From Pictodentalium vernedei (taxonomy: Eukaryota > Mollusca > Scaphopoda > Dentaliida > Dentaliidae), in assembly GCA_031216915.1 (NCBI GenBank), contig CM062289.1, positions 25,749,533 to 25,813,532 of the forward strand: DNA of 64,000 bases, given 5' to 3'. Under the pieces are notes generated by a model. It was not told where the DNA came from and ran no database searches. It saw nothing but the letters and a program-made list of their open reading frames with translations. Made by a program: the position numbers and the translations under genes. Of this stretch, positions 40,709-52,303 are shown piece by piece; the stretch's first letter is position 1, and the number at the start of each line of letters is the position of its first letter.

Positions 40709-42590
40709 TAGCTTAACTTCACGGTGTGTTAGGTTTGATGAAAAGGGATAATGTTCAATGTTAATGAAAGGATTATGAAATACAAGAACTGTGATAACTG
40801 AGAATAAGTTAATTTCTGTTCCCTGTATGCATTGTTTTCAATAAAAAAAATTTGAGGTGTAGACCGTACTAAAGAATTGAGGAGTGGGTTAGTGTGGCCC
40901 TCACAGTCAACGAATGTCAACCAAAGTTACCAAGTTATAGTGAAATTATTCCAAAACCAGTCATCCTACCAAGTTACAATGAAATCCATTCATAAATATA
41001 ACTTGTCGACTTTGCTAAAGGAATCTTGGTCGCATGACAGCTTGGCAGTCATGGTTGACCAATCATAACCAAAATAGGGCAGTCTCATCTAGATATCATA
41101 CCAATTTACCCTACCATGTTACAATTAAATCCCTTTATAAAAGGAGCCTGCAGACAGTACTAAATGAATCCAGGTTGCGTGACCAGGTGGCAATAACGGC
41201 TGGCAGGTTGTGACCAAAATAGGAAAATCTCATCCAGACATCATATCGAGTTATCCTTCCAAGTTACTTAAGAAATAACTGTTGTTTTCCTTCGGTTTAT
41301 GTGATATAAACCGAAAATTTTCAGCACAAGTTTAAATAACTCGCTACGCGAGTTATGAAGCTTGTGCTGAAAATTTTTGGTTTATATCGCATAAACTGAA
41401 GGAAAACAACAGCTATTTCTTATAATTTAATCCGGCTGTAATATTAAAATATAAAAACTATGTGTACGTGAACCAAAAACTTTTAATTTTCGCAAAAGAC
41501 AACAGTCAAACTCAGGAAAGTGTGCCACAAACAGGCCACGTCGATCATTGTCAAATCGTTTGTTGTTTTGATTTTCGATCGCAGACGACAGATATTTAGC
41601 AAGTCACGTAACAATATAATTAAAAACATTTTTTTAAGTTCCCCCCAAATCATGTTTGAGAGTATGATCTTTTACTCGTCACCCACTTCGGTATATTTTA
41701 TTAAATTCAATTGCAACCCGAGAAATTATCATTATATTCTCGCTAAAATGAGGCGATGAAAAATCGATCATTGATCTTTGTTTACAAGCTTGTTATCCAT
41801 CTATCAGTCTGCCGTCACACCCTCACGGTGACAATTGGATTGAGTGGGTGGGGTCGGATGTGCGAACATGTAGAGACATTCCAAATCATGACGTGATTTG
41901 GTTTATATGATTTTGACGACTTTCACGCTGTATGCTTTCAACCAATCAAATGCAGAGGCGGGGCAAATGATTAAATTATAATGAAATCACTTCATAAATA
42001 TGAACTGTAGACTGTGCTAAAAAAATCTGGGTCACAGGCCTGTGTGGCAATCATGGTTAACCGATCACAGCCGAAATAGGACGTTCTCATCTAGACATTA
42101 TACAGAGTCATCCTACCAAGTTATAATGAAATTCCTTCACAAATACGACCTGTAGACTGTGCTAACAGTTTTCGTTTTTTGGGCCCCTGTCATTGCCAGG
42201 GTCGACCGATCATGACTGAAAGGGGATGTACTCATCTCTACACTATACCAAGTCATCGTACCAAGTTACAGTGAAATCCCTTCATAAATATGGCTTGTAG
42301 GCTGCGCTAAAGATTTTTGGGCTTCGGGCATGTGTGGCCATCACGGTTGACCAATCGCAAACAAAAGGGGACATCCTCATCTGGACATTATACTGAGTGA
42401 TCCTATCAAATTACAATGAAATCCCTTCAAAAATGCTATCTGTAGATTGTGCTATAGGTTTTCGGGTTTTGGGCACGGGCAGCTGTCACAGTTGAACGAT
42501 CGTGACCAAAACGGGGCGTTCTCATCAAGATTTATCTGGCGTCATCCTACCAAGTTACAATGAAATCCCTTCTTGCACACATTCCTGTTT
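40709..42590. mobile_element. TIR minisatellite element, relative of 29698, right end lost
   Basis: TAGCTTAACTT start and the same 200-bp leader (TCTGTTCCCTGTATGCATTG), then about 144-bp units to 42580, interrupted by 41272-41970. No AAGTTAAGCTA end seen before the MITE at 42628. Confidence 0.75.
41272..41970. mobile_element. TTAA-flanked one-ended hairpin element
   Basis: TTAA at 41268 and 41971. The left 150 bp is a hairpin (AACTGTTGTTTTCCTTCGGT, TTTCAGCACAAG / complements, centre AACTCGCTACGCGAGTT). The remaining 540 bp is A+T-rich without a credible gene; the 79-codon frame at 41520 shows nothing. Confidence 0.75.
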
Positions 42591-42627
42591 TGTTAACAAT
42601 AATCATTCCTGGGTAAAATTCCAACTA

Positions 42628-43343
42628 CAGTAAAACCTGTCTTGAGAGACCACTGTCTTGAGAGACCACCTGTCTTGAAAGACCACATCTGCCAGGCACC
42701 AATTGGTTTTACTCTATAATGGATCTGCTATGGGAGACCACCTGTCTTGAGAGACCGCCTGTCTTGAGAGACCACTGCGACCTGGTACCAACTTGTTTTT
42801 TTATGCCATAATGGACCTGTCTTGAGAGACCGCCCCTTTGAAGACTGAAATCATGACAAAAACTTTTTACCTGTTCTGGAATTGGAAAATCCATTGTGGT
42901 TATACTAACATAATTAAAAGTATTAAAAGCTCTTAATTGGGTTTCAATTGCTATTCAGTTACATAACTCATTAAAGACAGATATTTTTATAAGACCCCTG
43001 TGAAAAGATTAGGATTATTGCTGAATAAACAATTTCAAACATAACTGCAATGTGACAGATAGAATTATAAAAATAAATTTGTGTTGAAAATCTTCAATGA
43101 AGATTTTCAACACTAATTTATTTTTAGTATTTTTATAACAGTCCATTTCAATTTGTTACAAAAACTTCATAAAAAAGAACAACTACAAAGTAATTACAAA
43201 AATCTATTCTTCTCCATTTCTGAATTTTGTGGTTGGTTATTCACTGACTTGAGAAATCCTGAAACCTGTTATGAGAGACCACCTGTCTCGAGAGACCACT
43301 TTTGTGTGGCCCAAAGGGCAGTCTCTCAAGACAGGTTCTACTG
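42628..43343. mobile_element. pogo-like MITE, I family, copy I1
   Basis: TA-CAGTAAAACCTGTCTTGAG and GACAGGTTCTACTG-TA, with several internal TTGAGAGACCACCTG repeats. The central palindrome (43070-43145) reads AAATTTGTGTTGAAAATCTT / complement. TA target and CAGTRRAACC ends fit Tc1/mariner-pogo. Confidence 0.88.
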
Positions 43344-44238
43344 TACATCATCAAGACATGCCTTCAGTGAAGACATATGCCTTGATGATGTAGTTGGAAT
43401 AGTTTATCAGTCGGTTATATGAAGTTCTGAAAAGAAAATGATGATTTTCTGGTTTTTGCCATGGTGGTATTTTTATATAGGACCACCATGCATTAAACAT
43501 GAAAAATAAAACAAAGACAGACACGGCTCAAACACTAAACGTCAATGGTTATGGGACTAGAAGAACAATAAATGGGAATTTTGTCATGCTCAGTGCAAGA
43601 ACGCAATATCATTACATCGATCATGATCTTCTTTCATAAATTAATTCATAGACGCTGAATGATTGTCAAAACAGATGTTAGAAGCTGGAAAGGGAGAAAT
43701 ATTGTAAGATAAATTGCTTATTACCACTCTGTGACAGTTTCCAAGATGGTGTATTGAAGTCTGGACCTTACCTCTGGGTCATATATATGGTCCTAACAGA
43801 CTTGTCGATATATACTCCCAAGGTCTTGACTTCAATACACCATCTCAGAAAACCACTTGGTAGTAATAACCTATACGAATATATAAACGGAAGTAGTATA
43901 AATATCCTATTCCCAAACTGTTTTTTGAGCAATGAGACCCATGGACAATTACATGTAGGAAGCCACGGACACCACCACAATTTTTCCACAGAAAAAAAAT
44001 ATATGTCCATTTGGGTTACTGTCCATCCTTCAGCCCTGGTAATTCATCCTTGTTTCCTCAGCAAAAAAACTGCTGTGGAAAACTAGTGTTTCTACGGCAA
44101 TTGTTGTGAAGCCTGTTCGATTGTGTAAAAATCATCAGGGGGCAGGGCATAGTTTCAATTGCCATGAATACATGTATGTAGTATGTGGTGAAGTGAAAAC
44201 TTTCAAGTAACTTTAAGGTGAAAGTAGTTTGAGGTACA
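43344..44238. other. Unassigned with two palindromes
   Basis: 43344-43393 (TACATCATCAAGACATGCCT / complement) and 43734-43862 (CCAAGATGGTGTATTGAAGT, CTGGACCTT / complement). No gene. The 110-codon frame at 43754 crosses the palindrome and is not credible. Confidence 0.6.
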
Positions 44239-44891
44239 TCTAATATATAAATGCGAATGTCTGTATCTATATCTCTTTCTCTCTCTCTATCTTTGTTCCG
44301 GGTGAACTCCTCCGTTTCTCGAACGATCGATCTCAACTTTTCTACACAGGGGTAATTCGTCCCTGCGAGTAACATGGGAAGGGTGCCGTGCCTGTGCGGG
44401 GTGACCTTGACCTTGCAATTGATGACCTTGACCTGTTATTTCAAAAACGGCTGTGCTGATCGGGCTAAAACTTCATATGTGCAGGTATACTGACCCATCG
44501 ATCATTTTGACTTTATCGGGGTGCCCGCATGGTGTGACCTTGAAATTGGTGACCTTAACTTTTTATTTCGAAAACGACTGGGCCGATCGGTCTAAAATTT
44601 CATATGTGCTGGTATATTGACCCATCGATCATTTTGCCTTTATCGGGGTGCCCGTGTGGGGTGACCTTGACCTTGAAATTGGTGACCTTGACCTTTTATT
44701 TCGAAAACGGCTGGGCCGATCGGTCTAAAATTTCATATGTGCGGGTATACTGACCCATCGATCATTTTGACTTCATTGGGGTGCCCGTGCGAGGTGACCT
44801 TGACCTTGAAATTAGTGACAATGACCTTTTATTTTGAAAAACGGCTGATATAACCATCCACTCCCGTGCAACGCCGGGTATCACCCTCTAG
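44239..44891 (+). mobile_element. Nonautonomous Helitron
   Basis: Starts TCTAATATATAAATGCGAAT. The 3' end is CCCGTGCAACGCCGGG (hairpin), ATCACCCTCTAG, inserted between A (44238) and T (44892). These are Helitron hallmarks: 5' TC, 3' hairpin followed by CTAG, AT target, no duplication. The interior carries about 3.5 copies of a roughly 130-bp repeat (GGGGTGCCCGTGTGGGGTGA, CCTTGACCTTGAAATTGGTG). No Rep/helicase. Confidence 0.92.
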
Positions 44892-45900
44892 TGTGTATAT
44901 AATTACAACATGCAAAATCTTTCACTCAGTTGGATCATTCCAATATCATGAACAATGTGAATGCTGAGAAAAAAAAATCTTCGAAGTAAGCAGGCGACTT
45001 GCTCAGTATGTACAGTATGAGTGAAAATATGCAGCATTACCTCAAACTAAGTATCTCACTGCTTCTATGTTGATAACACCAAAATCTGATATCAGTTTCT
45101 GGAAAGCTCTGTTGAAATTTTTGGAAACGGTTTCGTTTTTCGACTGCACAATGTGAAAATTTTGGAATTTCCTCCAGACTACAATTCTCCAATTAATTTT
45201 CAAATTCTATGCTAATTAGCATACTGGTAAACCAAGTGGTCCAATAGTGCTTCTTATACTGCCATATTGAGTTGTTGCAAGGGTGGAAATTCACTCTGTG
45301 AGTGTTTTCATGGAAGTCCACCTATCACGCACTGTTTATCCATGATCCTACATACAGAATATTCCCAGTGAAAAGGTCAAATACAGATTGTACATACTGA
45401 ATATTCAGAGCAATTACTGTGTACAGATATAAGACAAAGTTACTTATTTTTAATCTGACTCAGTGTATCTATGGAATGATTTATGGAGCTCTACTTCTTG
45501 ATGTTTTAGAATTCATGAAATATTAATCAGCATAATTATTCTGAGAATTCAGACAAAATTAGGCAGGTGAAAATATACTATAAATATACTATAATGATAT
45601 TGTCAGATGTGGTAAAGAAATGAGCTGGGAGGGAAAAAAAGTAATGAGACAAGAGTACATTCACACAGTGATTTAGGAATCTATGGCTAACAACACAGCT
45701 TGACTTTTGTCAGCAACAGAATGAGAGATACCAGTGGAAGGGGGGGGGGGGGGGGGGAGGGGATGGTTGCAGAAACTTTGACAACAGAAACTGCCCCACC
45801 TCAAATCAAAAACTAAAGTTCCAATCCTGAACCAACAGTTGGTTTAGTTTAGTTTATTTAGCAGTATATATTCAGAATACATAAATTTGACATATAATAA
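44892..45900. other. Unassigned; includes a poly-G run
   Basis: G run of about 20 at 45739-45758. Otherwise no element or exon recognised. Confidence 0.5.
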
Positions 45901-45902
45901 TA

Positions 45903-46719
45903 CAGTAGAATCATCTTAATTGAATATCCTTTTTGCCAGTGAAAATTATTCAATTAACAGGAGTATACAATTAACAGAGATTTGGTCAGTTTCCTGTGTT
46001 TTGGAGGTAAACTGAGCATTTATTCTATTATATCTTGTTTGACAGAGCTCATAGAGCTCTGTCAAACAAGATATAATAGAATAAAAGCCTGTATTGGATG
46101 TATTGAGGCCAAAAAGGTTGATAAATAAGGGGAATTTGGTGCGTGTCACAGTAATTTTTTCGACATATTACAAAAATTTATATACAATTAACTGGAGTTT
46201 ACTCTACAACCCATACGCAATTAACAGATCAAATTTGTATTGAAGATATGGTAACTGGTTTTGTGTTTGAAAATTATATTCAATTAACAGGGGGGGGGGC
46301 GCGGTGGCTCAGTTGGTAGAGGTGCTGGCTGCAAGCCGAGAGGTCCTCGGTTCGAATCCCACCTGCGGCAACCGCGTTGTGTCCTTGGGCAAGACACTTC
46401 ACCCCGATTGCCTACATGGGGGCACGATGACGCTGTGTACTGAGGCGTACTGCACGTCGATGGTGCGCATGTCTTCAACCAATCTAACCCTGCCTGTGCT
46501 GCGGTGCAGAGTTCAGAGTTACGATGTTGGAGAGCTGACAGCTGCTCGTCGTTGCTCGGTGGTTCTCTCCGGGTACTCCGGCCTCCTCCACCCGTAAAAC
46601 TGTCACGGTCACGATTAGCCATTGTGCATAAGTATGTGACCTTAAACACCAATAAATAAATAAATAACAATTAACAGGGATATACAATTAAGAGATATCC
46701 AATTAAGTGGGCTTCACTG
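45903..46719 (+). mobile_element. H-family MITE, copy H5, with a SINE inside
   Basis: TA-CAGTAGAATCATCTTAATTG to GGGCTTCACTG-TA. Palindrome TATATCTTGTTTGACAGAGC at 46030-46080 (spacer ATA). Split by a SINE at CAATTAACAGGG. Confidence 0.9.
46293..46667 (+). mobile_element. tRNA-derived SINE, best-preserved copy
   Basis: Target duplication CAATTAACAGGG (46281-46292, 46668-46679). Head with box A TGGCTCAGTTGG and box B GGTTCGAATCC, body GTCCTTGGGCAAGACACTTC, then CTGTCACGGTCACGATTAGC and tail GTGACCTTAAACACCAATAA plus AAAT repeats. Useful as the family reference; the head is not a functional tRNA gene (no acceptor stem pairing). Confidence 0.96.
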
Positions 46720-46773
46720 TAATAATAAAGGAAACATTTGATAAATTAAAAGTCAAGGAAATATTTAAACACC

Positions 46774-49700
46774 TAGTCTGTATACCACTGGGGGAAGTTA
46801 TAGCCAGATTGGCTTTCTTCTCGACTTCCTCTGATAACAATAATACGAGTAAGTCTGTATACCACTGGGGGAAGTTATAGCCAGATTGGCTTTCTTCTAG
46901 ACTTCCCCTGATAACAATAATACGAGTAAGTCTGTATACCACTGGGGGAATTTATAGCCAGATTGGCTTTCTTCTCGACTTCCCCTGATAACAATAATAC
47001 GAGTAAGTCTGTATACTACTGGGGGAAGTTATAGACAGATTGGCTTTCTTCTAGACTTACCCTGATAACAATAATACGAGTAAGTCTGTATACCACTGGG
47101 GGAAGTTATAGCCAGATTGGCTTTCTTCTCGACTTCCCCTGATAACAATAATACGAGTAAGTCTGTATACCACTGGGGGAAGTTATAGCCAGATTGGCTT
47201 TCTTCTCGACTTCCCCTGATAACAATAATACGAGTAAGTCTGTATACCACTGGGGGAAGTTATAGCCAGATTGGCTTTCTTCTCGACTTCCCCTGATAAC
47301 AATAATACGAGTAAGTCTGTATACCACTGGGGGAAGTTATAGCCAGATTGGCTTTCTTCTCGACTTCCCCTGATAACAATAATACGAGTAAGTCTGTATA
47401 CCACTGGGGGAAGTTATAGCCAGATTGACTTTCTTCTAGACTTCCCCTGATAACAATAATACGAGTAAGTCTGTATACCACTGGGGGAAGTTATAGCCAG
47501 ATTGGCTTTCTTCTCGACTTCCCCTGATAACAATAATACGAGTAAGTCTGTATACCACTGGGGGAAGTTATAGCCAGATTGGCTTTCTTCTAGACTTCCC
47601 CTGATAACAATAATACGAGTAAGTCTGTATACCACTGGGGGAAGTTATAGCCAGATTGGCTTTCTTCTCGACTTCCCCTGATAACAATAATATGAGTAAG
47701 TCTGTATACCACTGGAGGAAGTTATAGCCAGATTGACTTTCTTCTCGACTTACCCTGATAACAATAATACGAGTAAGTCTGTATACCACTGGGGGAAGTT
47801 ATAGCCAGATTGACTTTCTTCTCGACTTCCCCTGATAACAATAATACGAGTAAGTCTGTATACCACTGGGGGAAGTTATAGCCAGATTGACTTTCTTCTC
47901 GACTTCCCCTGATAACAATAATACGAGTAAGTCTGTATACCACTGGAGGAAGTTATAGCCAGATTGACTTTCTTCTTGACTTACCCTGATAACAATAATA
48001 CGAGTAAGTCTGTATACCACTGGGGGAAGTTATAGCCAGATTGGCTTTCTTCTAGACTTCCCCTGATAACAATAATACGAGTAAGTCTGTATACCACTGG
48101 GGGAAGTTATAGCCAGATTGGCTTTCTTCTCGACTTCCCCTGATAACAATAATATGAGTAAGTCTGTATACCTCTGGGGGAATTTATAGCCAGATTGGCT
48201 TTCTTCTCGACTTCCCCTGATAACAATAATACGAGTAAGTCTGTATACCACTGGAGGACGTTATAGCCAGATTGGCTTTCTTCTCGACTTCCCCTGATAA
48301 CAATAATACGAGTAAGTCTGTATACCACTGGGGGAAGTTATAGCCAGATTGGCTTTCTTTTCGACTTCCCCTGATAACAATAATACGAGTAAGTCTGTAT
48401 ACCACTGGAGGACGTTATAGCCAGATTGGCTTTCTTCTCGACTTCCCCTGATAACAATAATACGAGTAAGTCTGTATACCTCTGGGGGAATTTATAGCCA
48501 GATTGGCTTTCTTCTCGACTTCCCCTGATAACAATAATACGAGTAAGTCTGTATACCTCTGGGGGAATTTATAGCCAGATTGGCTTTCTTCTCGACTTCC
48601 CCTGATAACAATAATACGAGTAAGTCTGTATACCACTGGGGGAAGTTATAGCCAGATTGGCTTTCTTCTCGACTTCCCCTGATAACAATAATATGAGTAA
48701 GTCTGTATACCTCTGGGGGAATTTATAGCCAGATTGGCTTTCTTCTCGACTTCCCCTGATAACAATAATACGAGTAAGTCTGTATACCACTGGAGGACGT
48801 TATAGCCAGATTGGCTTTCTTCTCGACTTCCCCTGATAACAATAATACGAGTAAGTCTGTATACCACTGGGGGAAGTTATAGCCAGATTGGCTTTCTTCT
48901 CGACTTCCCCTGATAACAATAATACGAGTAAGTCTGTATACCACTGGAGGACGTTATAGCCAGATTGGCTTTCTTCTCGACTTCCCCTGATAACAATAAT
49001 ACGAGTAAGTCTGTATACCTCTGGGGGAATTTATAGCCAGATTGGCTTTCTTCTCGACTTCCCCTGATAACAATAATACGAGTAAGTCTGTATACCTCTG
49101 GGGGAATTTATAGCCAGATTGGCTTTCTTCTCGACTTCCCCTGATAACAATAATACGAGTAAGTCTGTATACCACTGGGGGAAGTTATAGACAGATTGGC
49201 TTTCTTCTCGACTTCCCCTGATAACAATAATACGAGTAAGTCTGTATACCACTAGGGGAAGTTATAGCCAGATTGGCTTTCTTCTCGACTTCCCCTGATA
49301 ACAATAATACGAGTAAGTCTGTATACCACTGGGGGAATTTATAGCCAGATTGGCTTTCTTCTCGACTTCCCCTGATAACAATAATACGTGTAAGTCTGTA
49401 TACCACTGGGGGAATTTATAGCCAGATTGGCTTTCTTCTCGACTTCCCCTGATAACAATAATACGTGTAAGTATGTATACCACTGGGGGAAGTTATAGCC
49501 AGATTGGCTTTCTTCTCGACTTCCCCTGATAACAATAATACGAGTAAGTCTGTATACCACTGGGGGAAGTTATAGCCAGATTGGCTTTCTTCTCGACTTA
49601 CCCTGATAACAATAATACGAGTAAGTCTGTATACCACTGGGGGAAGTTATAGCCAGATTGGCTTTCTTCTCGACTTACCCTGATAACAATAATACGAGTA

Positions 49701-50315
49701 AGTCTGTATACCACTGGGGAAGTTATAGCCAGATTGACTTTCTTCTCGACTTCCTCTGATAACAATAATACGAGTAAGTCTGTATACCACTGGGGGAAGT
49801 TATAGCCAGATTGGCTTTCTTCTCGACTTACCCTGATAACAATAATACGAGTAAGTCTGTATACCACTGGGGGAAGTTATAGCCAGATTGGCTTTCTTCT
49901 CGACTTACCCTGATAACAATAATATGAGTAAGTCTGTATACCACTGGGGGAAGTTATAGCCAGATTGGCTTTCTTCTCGACTTCCTCTGATAACAATAAT
50001 ACGAGTAAGTCTGTATACCACTGGGGGAAGTTATAGCCAGATTGGCTTTCTTCTCGACTTACCCTGATAACAATAATACGAGTAAGTCTGTATACCACTG
50101 GGGGAAGTTATAGCCAGATTGACTTTCTTCTCGACTTCCTCTGATAACAATAATACGAGTAAGTCTGTATACCACTGGGGGAAGTTATAGCCAGATTGGC
50201 TTTCTTCTCGACTTACCCTGATAACAATAATACGAGTAAGTCTGTATACCACTGGGGGAAGTTATAGCCAGATTGGCTTTCTTCTCGACTTCCTCTGATA
50301 ACAATAATATGAGTA
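46774..50315. repeat. 77-bp satellite array, 46 units
   Basis: The unit reads AGTCTGTATACCACTGGGGG, AAGTTATAGCCAGATTGGCT, TTCTTCTCGACTTCCCCTGA, TAACAATAATACGAGTA. Units are 90-100% alike. Because 77 is not a multiple of three, the minus strand gives overlapping 73-codon frames every unit; these are repeat artefacts. Some variants (GGAGGACGTT, GGGAATTTAT, TACGTGTAAG) cluster. Confidence 0.98.
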
Positions 50316-51060
50316 CGTTGTGTAGGTCGTGTTAGTTGGATGGTGAGCAGCGAACAAGGGGTTTTGTTGTATTACAGGCTGTTACAGTGTGTAAATGATC
50401 TTTCATCTCTGTCGAATGTAACAGTACAAGAAAGTTCAAAACAGAGAGTCACAATTGGATAGAGGAGTAGTGCATAGTGGTACGGGACAATGATCGGGAC
50501 GAGGCCTTTTGGGTAGCTTACTGAGAATCAATGTAAAACTTGTTGAAAAGGGTTGAGACGAGTTTCCCATCCGAGTCGCCTTTTCAATATGCGGAAAAGA
50601 AAACAAGAAACAACAAAAAGTGTGGCAGTATACAATATCATATCATACCATGTAATATAATGCCATGACATACTTACTCTGCCATAGTGTGTTAAATTTT
50701 GTCAACTGTAGACTGGAATAGAATAGGATTTAGTTTATCATGCCATGTTACACTACACCATGATATACTATGCCACACTATACTGTTTGATGCCACATAG
50801 TACAGCATTCCATACTGTACCATTTCACATTCTACTTTTATCATGCTTTGCCGTAGCATACCACGTAAGACTCTGCTCAACAATACCATAACTAGGCACA
50901 ATTTGCAGAACATTCTGTGGCACTGCCATGCATGCATACCAGTACTACAGGGTTATGCTACATAGTATGGTTGTAATTCCTATACATTAATATTCACCTC
51001 TGTGCGGGATTGTGGGGAGACGAGAAAAAACCAAACGCAACAGACGTATATAAGCTGCTA
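50316..51060. other. Unassigned; CATGCCATA-rich low-complexity part
   Basis: 50630-50930 is rich in ATACCATGCCA-type words. No gene recognised. Confidence 0.5.
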
Positions 51061-51061
51061 G

Positions 51062-51355
51062 CTAGACGGAAGTATAATTAATGAATGTATATAGGTTAAG
51101 ACTATAGTGTCCAGTGCAGTCAGGACAAAAAGGATTATCACATTCCACTGTTTGTGGATAAGAAGTAACCAGTCTTAAAAATAATGCATTTTTGAAATGC
51201 TTATGGTTACTTGTTGTTCGAAGGTCTTGACCTAACTCGTTCCACAGTTTAGGGAAGAGGTATGGTGGAAGTCTTTCTATGGATTTAGTTCTTGTTAGAC
51301 TGACGCGAAGATGATTATATTGTCTATTGTTCTGTTGGAATGAGTACCGGTACTT
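51062..51355 (-). pseudogene. LINE ORF2 C-terminal fragment
   Basis: On the minus strand a 97-codon segment reads KYRYSFQQNNRQYNHLRVS, then RTKSIERLPPYLFPKLWNEL, SNHKHFKNALFLRLV and VECDNPFCPDC before a stop. The LWNEL/FK..LF pattern after an R-rich segment is the usual C-terminal tail of non-LTR retrotransposon ORF2 proteins (after the reverse transcriptase), and here it is followed by a Cys-x4-Cys-x2-Cys motif. A TGA lies directly upstream and no RT motif remains, so it is a 5'-truncated relic. The clade cannot be assigned from this piece. Confidence 0.65.
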
Positions 51356-51536
51356 TCAAAGTAAGAGGTAAATGTAGGTGGTAAAATTCCATGATGCTGG
51401 TTGTGATAATATTCACCACAAGGCTGGCAGTGCACACGGCCAAAATCCCAAACGTTTATTTTGCTGCAGGCCTGGACACGATATGCAGCCATTCCATGAA
51501 TGTTTACTCACCCATCAATTTCAGAACTCTTGAAAC

Positions 51537-51653
51537 AAGTCTGCTCATTTCAATGAGAGGTTACGATATGGTTTTGTTGAAATGTTTTGTAAAATTTGAG
51601 AAAAAGATAATTAAAACAGTAAATTTTGATATCATATGCATTGGGTAAAGGGT
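51537..51653. mobile_element. P-family remnant
   Basis: CAATGAGAGGTTACGATATG, GTTTTGTTGAAATG and the end GCATTGGGTAAAGGGTTGA. The left arm is lost. Confidence 0.65.
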
Positions 51654-51724
51654 TGATATATCTACTAATGTATGTTGTTTTGTGAGAGCAATGAAAAGAA
51701 CTCAAAAAGTGCTTTGATCCAACA

Positions 51725-52303
51725 GGATATCACATCACAGCATTTCATAAGTAGTAAAGATACAAAAGATTACAAAATGTAACCTTAATGTCAGAAAATG
51801 CTCGTTAGTTAATGCTCTCTTTACTGCAGAAGAATGAAGTAGTTGGAAATACACCAGAGCGTTTGTGCTGTGCAATGCAAAATGTAATGTGCTATTAGTC
51901 AGGTCCGGTTCGAATCCCACTTGGGGCAACCACGTTTTGTCCTTAGGCAAGACACTTCATCTCCTTTGCCGCATGGGGGCACGATGGCGCCATGTACTAA
52001 GGCGTACTGCACGTCGATGGTATGCAAGTCTTCAACCAATCTAACCCTGCCTGTGCTGCAGTGTGAAGTTAGAATGTTGGAGAGCTGGCAGCTGCTCGTC
52101 GTTGCTCGGTGGTTCTCTCTGGGGACTCTGGCTTCCTCCACCCGTAAAACTATCGAGGTCATGGTTAGCCGTTGTGCATAAATATGTGACCTTAAACATC
52201 AATAAATAAATAAATAAATTAGTGAGGTCGGTAGTGAAATTACAAACTGTAGCGATCAAACAGAAAGAAAATATTGAGACTGCATTATGTGGAGGGTCAA
52301 TTA
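51725..52303 (+). repeat. Segmental duplication, copy 1 (contains a SINE)
   Basis: TATCACATCACAGCATTTCA to GGAGGGTCAATTA, repeated at 53051-53632 with about 5% difference; both include the same SINE and its flanks. Confidence 0.92.
51906..52217 (+). mobile_element. tRNA-derived SINE, 5' truncated in the head
   Basis: Starts at CGGTTCGAATCCCAC. Target duplication ATTAGTCAGGTC / ATTAGTGAGGTC. Part of the duplicated block. Confidence 0.9.

Noticed and set aside
43754..44086. 110-codon plus-strand ORF
   Set aside because: It overlaps a palindrome and its opposite-strand mirror frame; no recognisable domain.
46293..46380. tRNA gene suggested by good box A and box B
   Set aside because: The head continues directly into a SINE body, lacks a pairing acceptor stem and has target duplications.
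46703..50252. Dozens of 73-codon minus-strand frames (MVYRLTRIIVIRG... type)
   Set aside because: They arise because 77 bp is not divisible by three, so each frame recurs every three units. They are satellite shadows without start context or selection signs.
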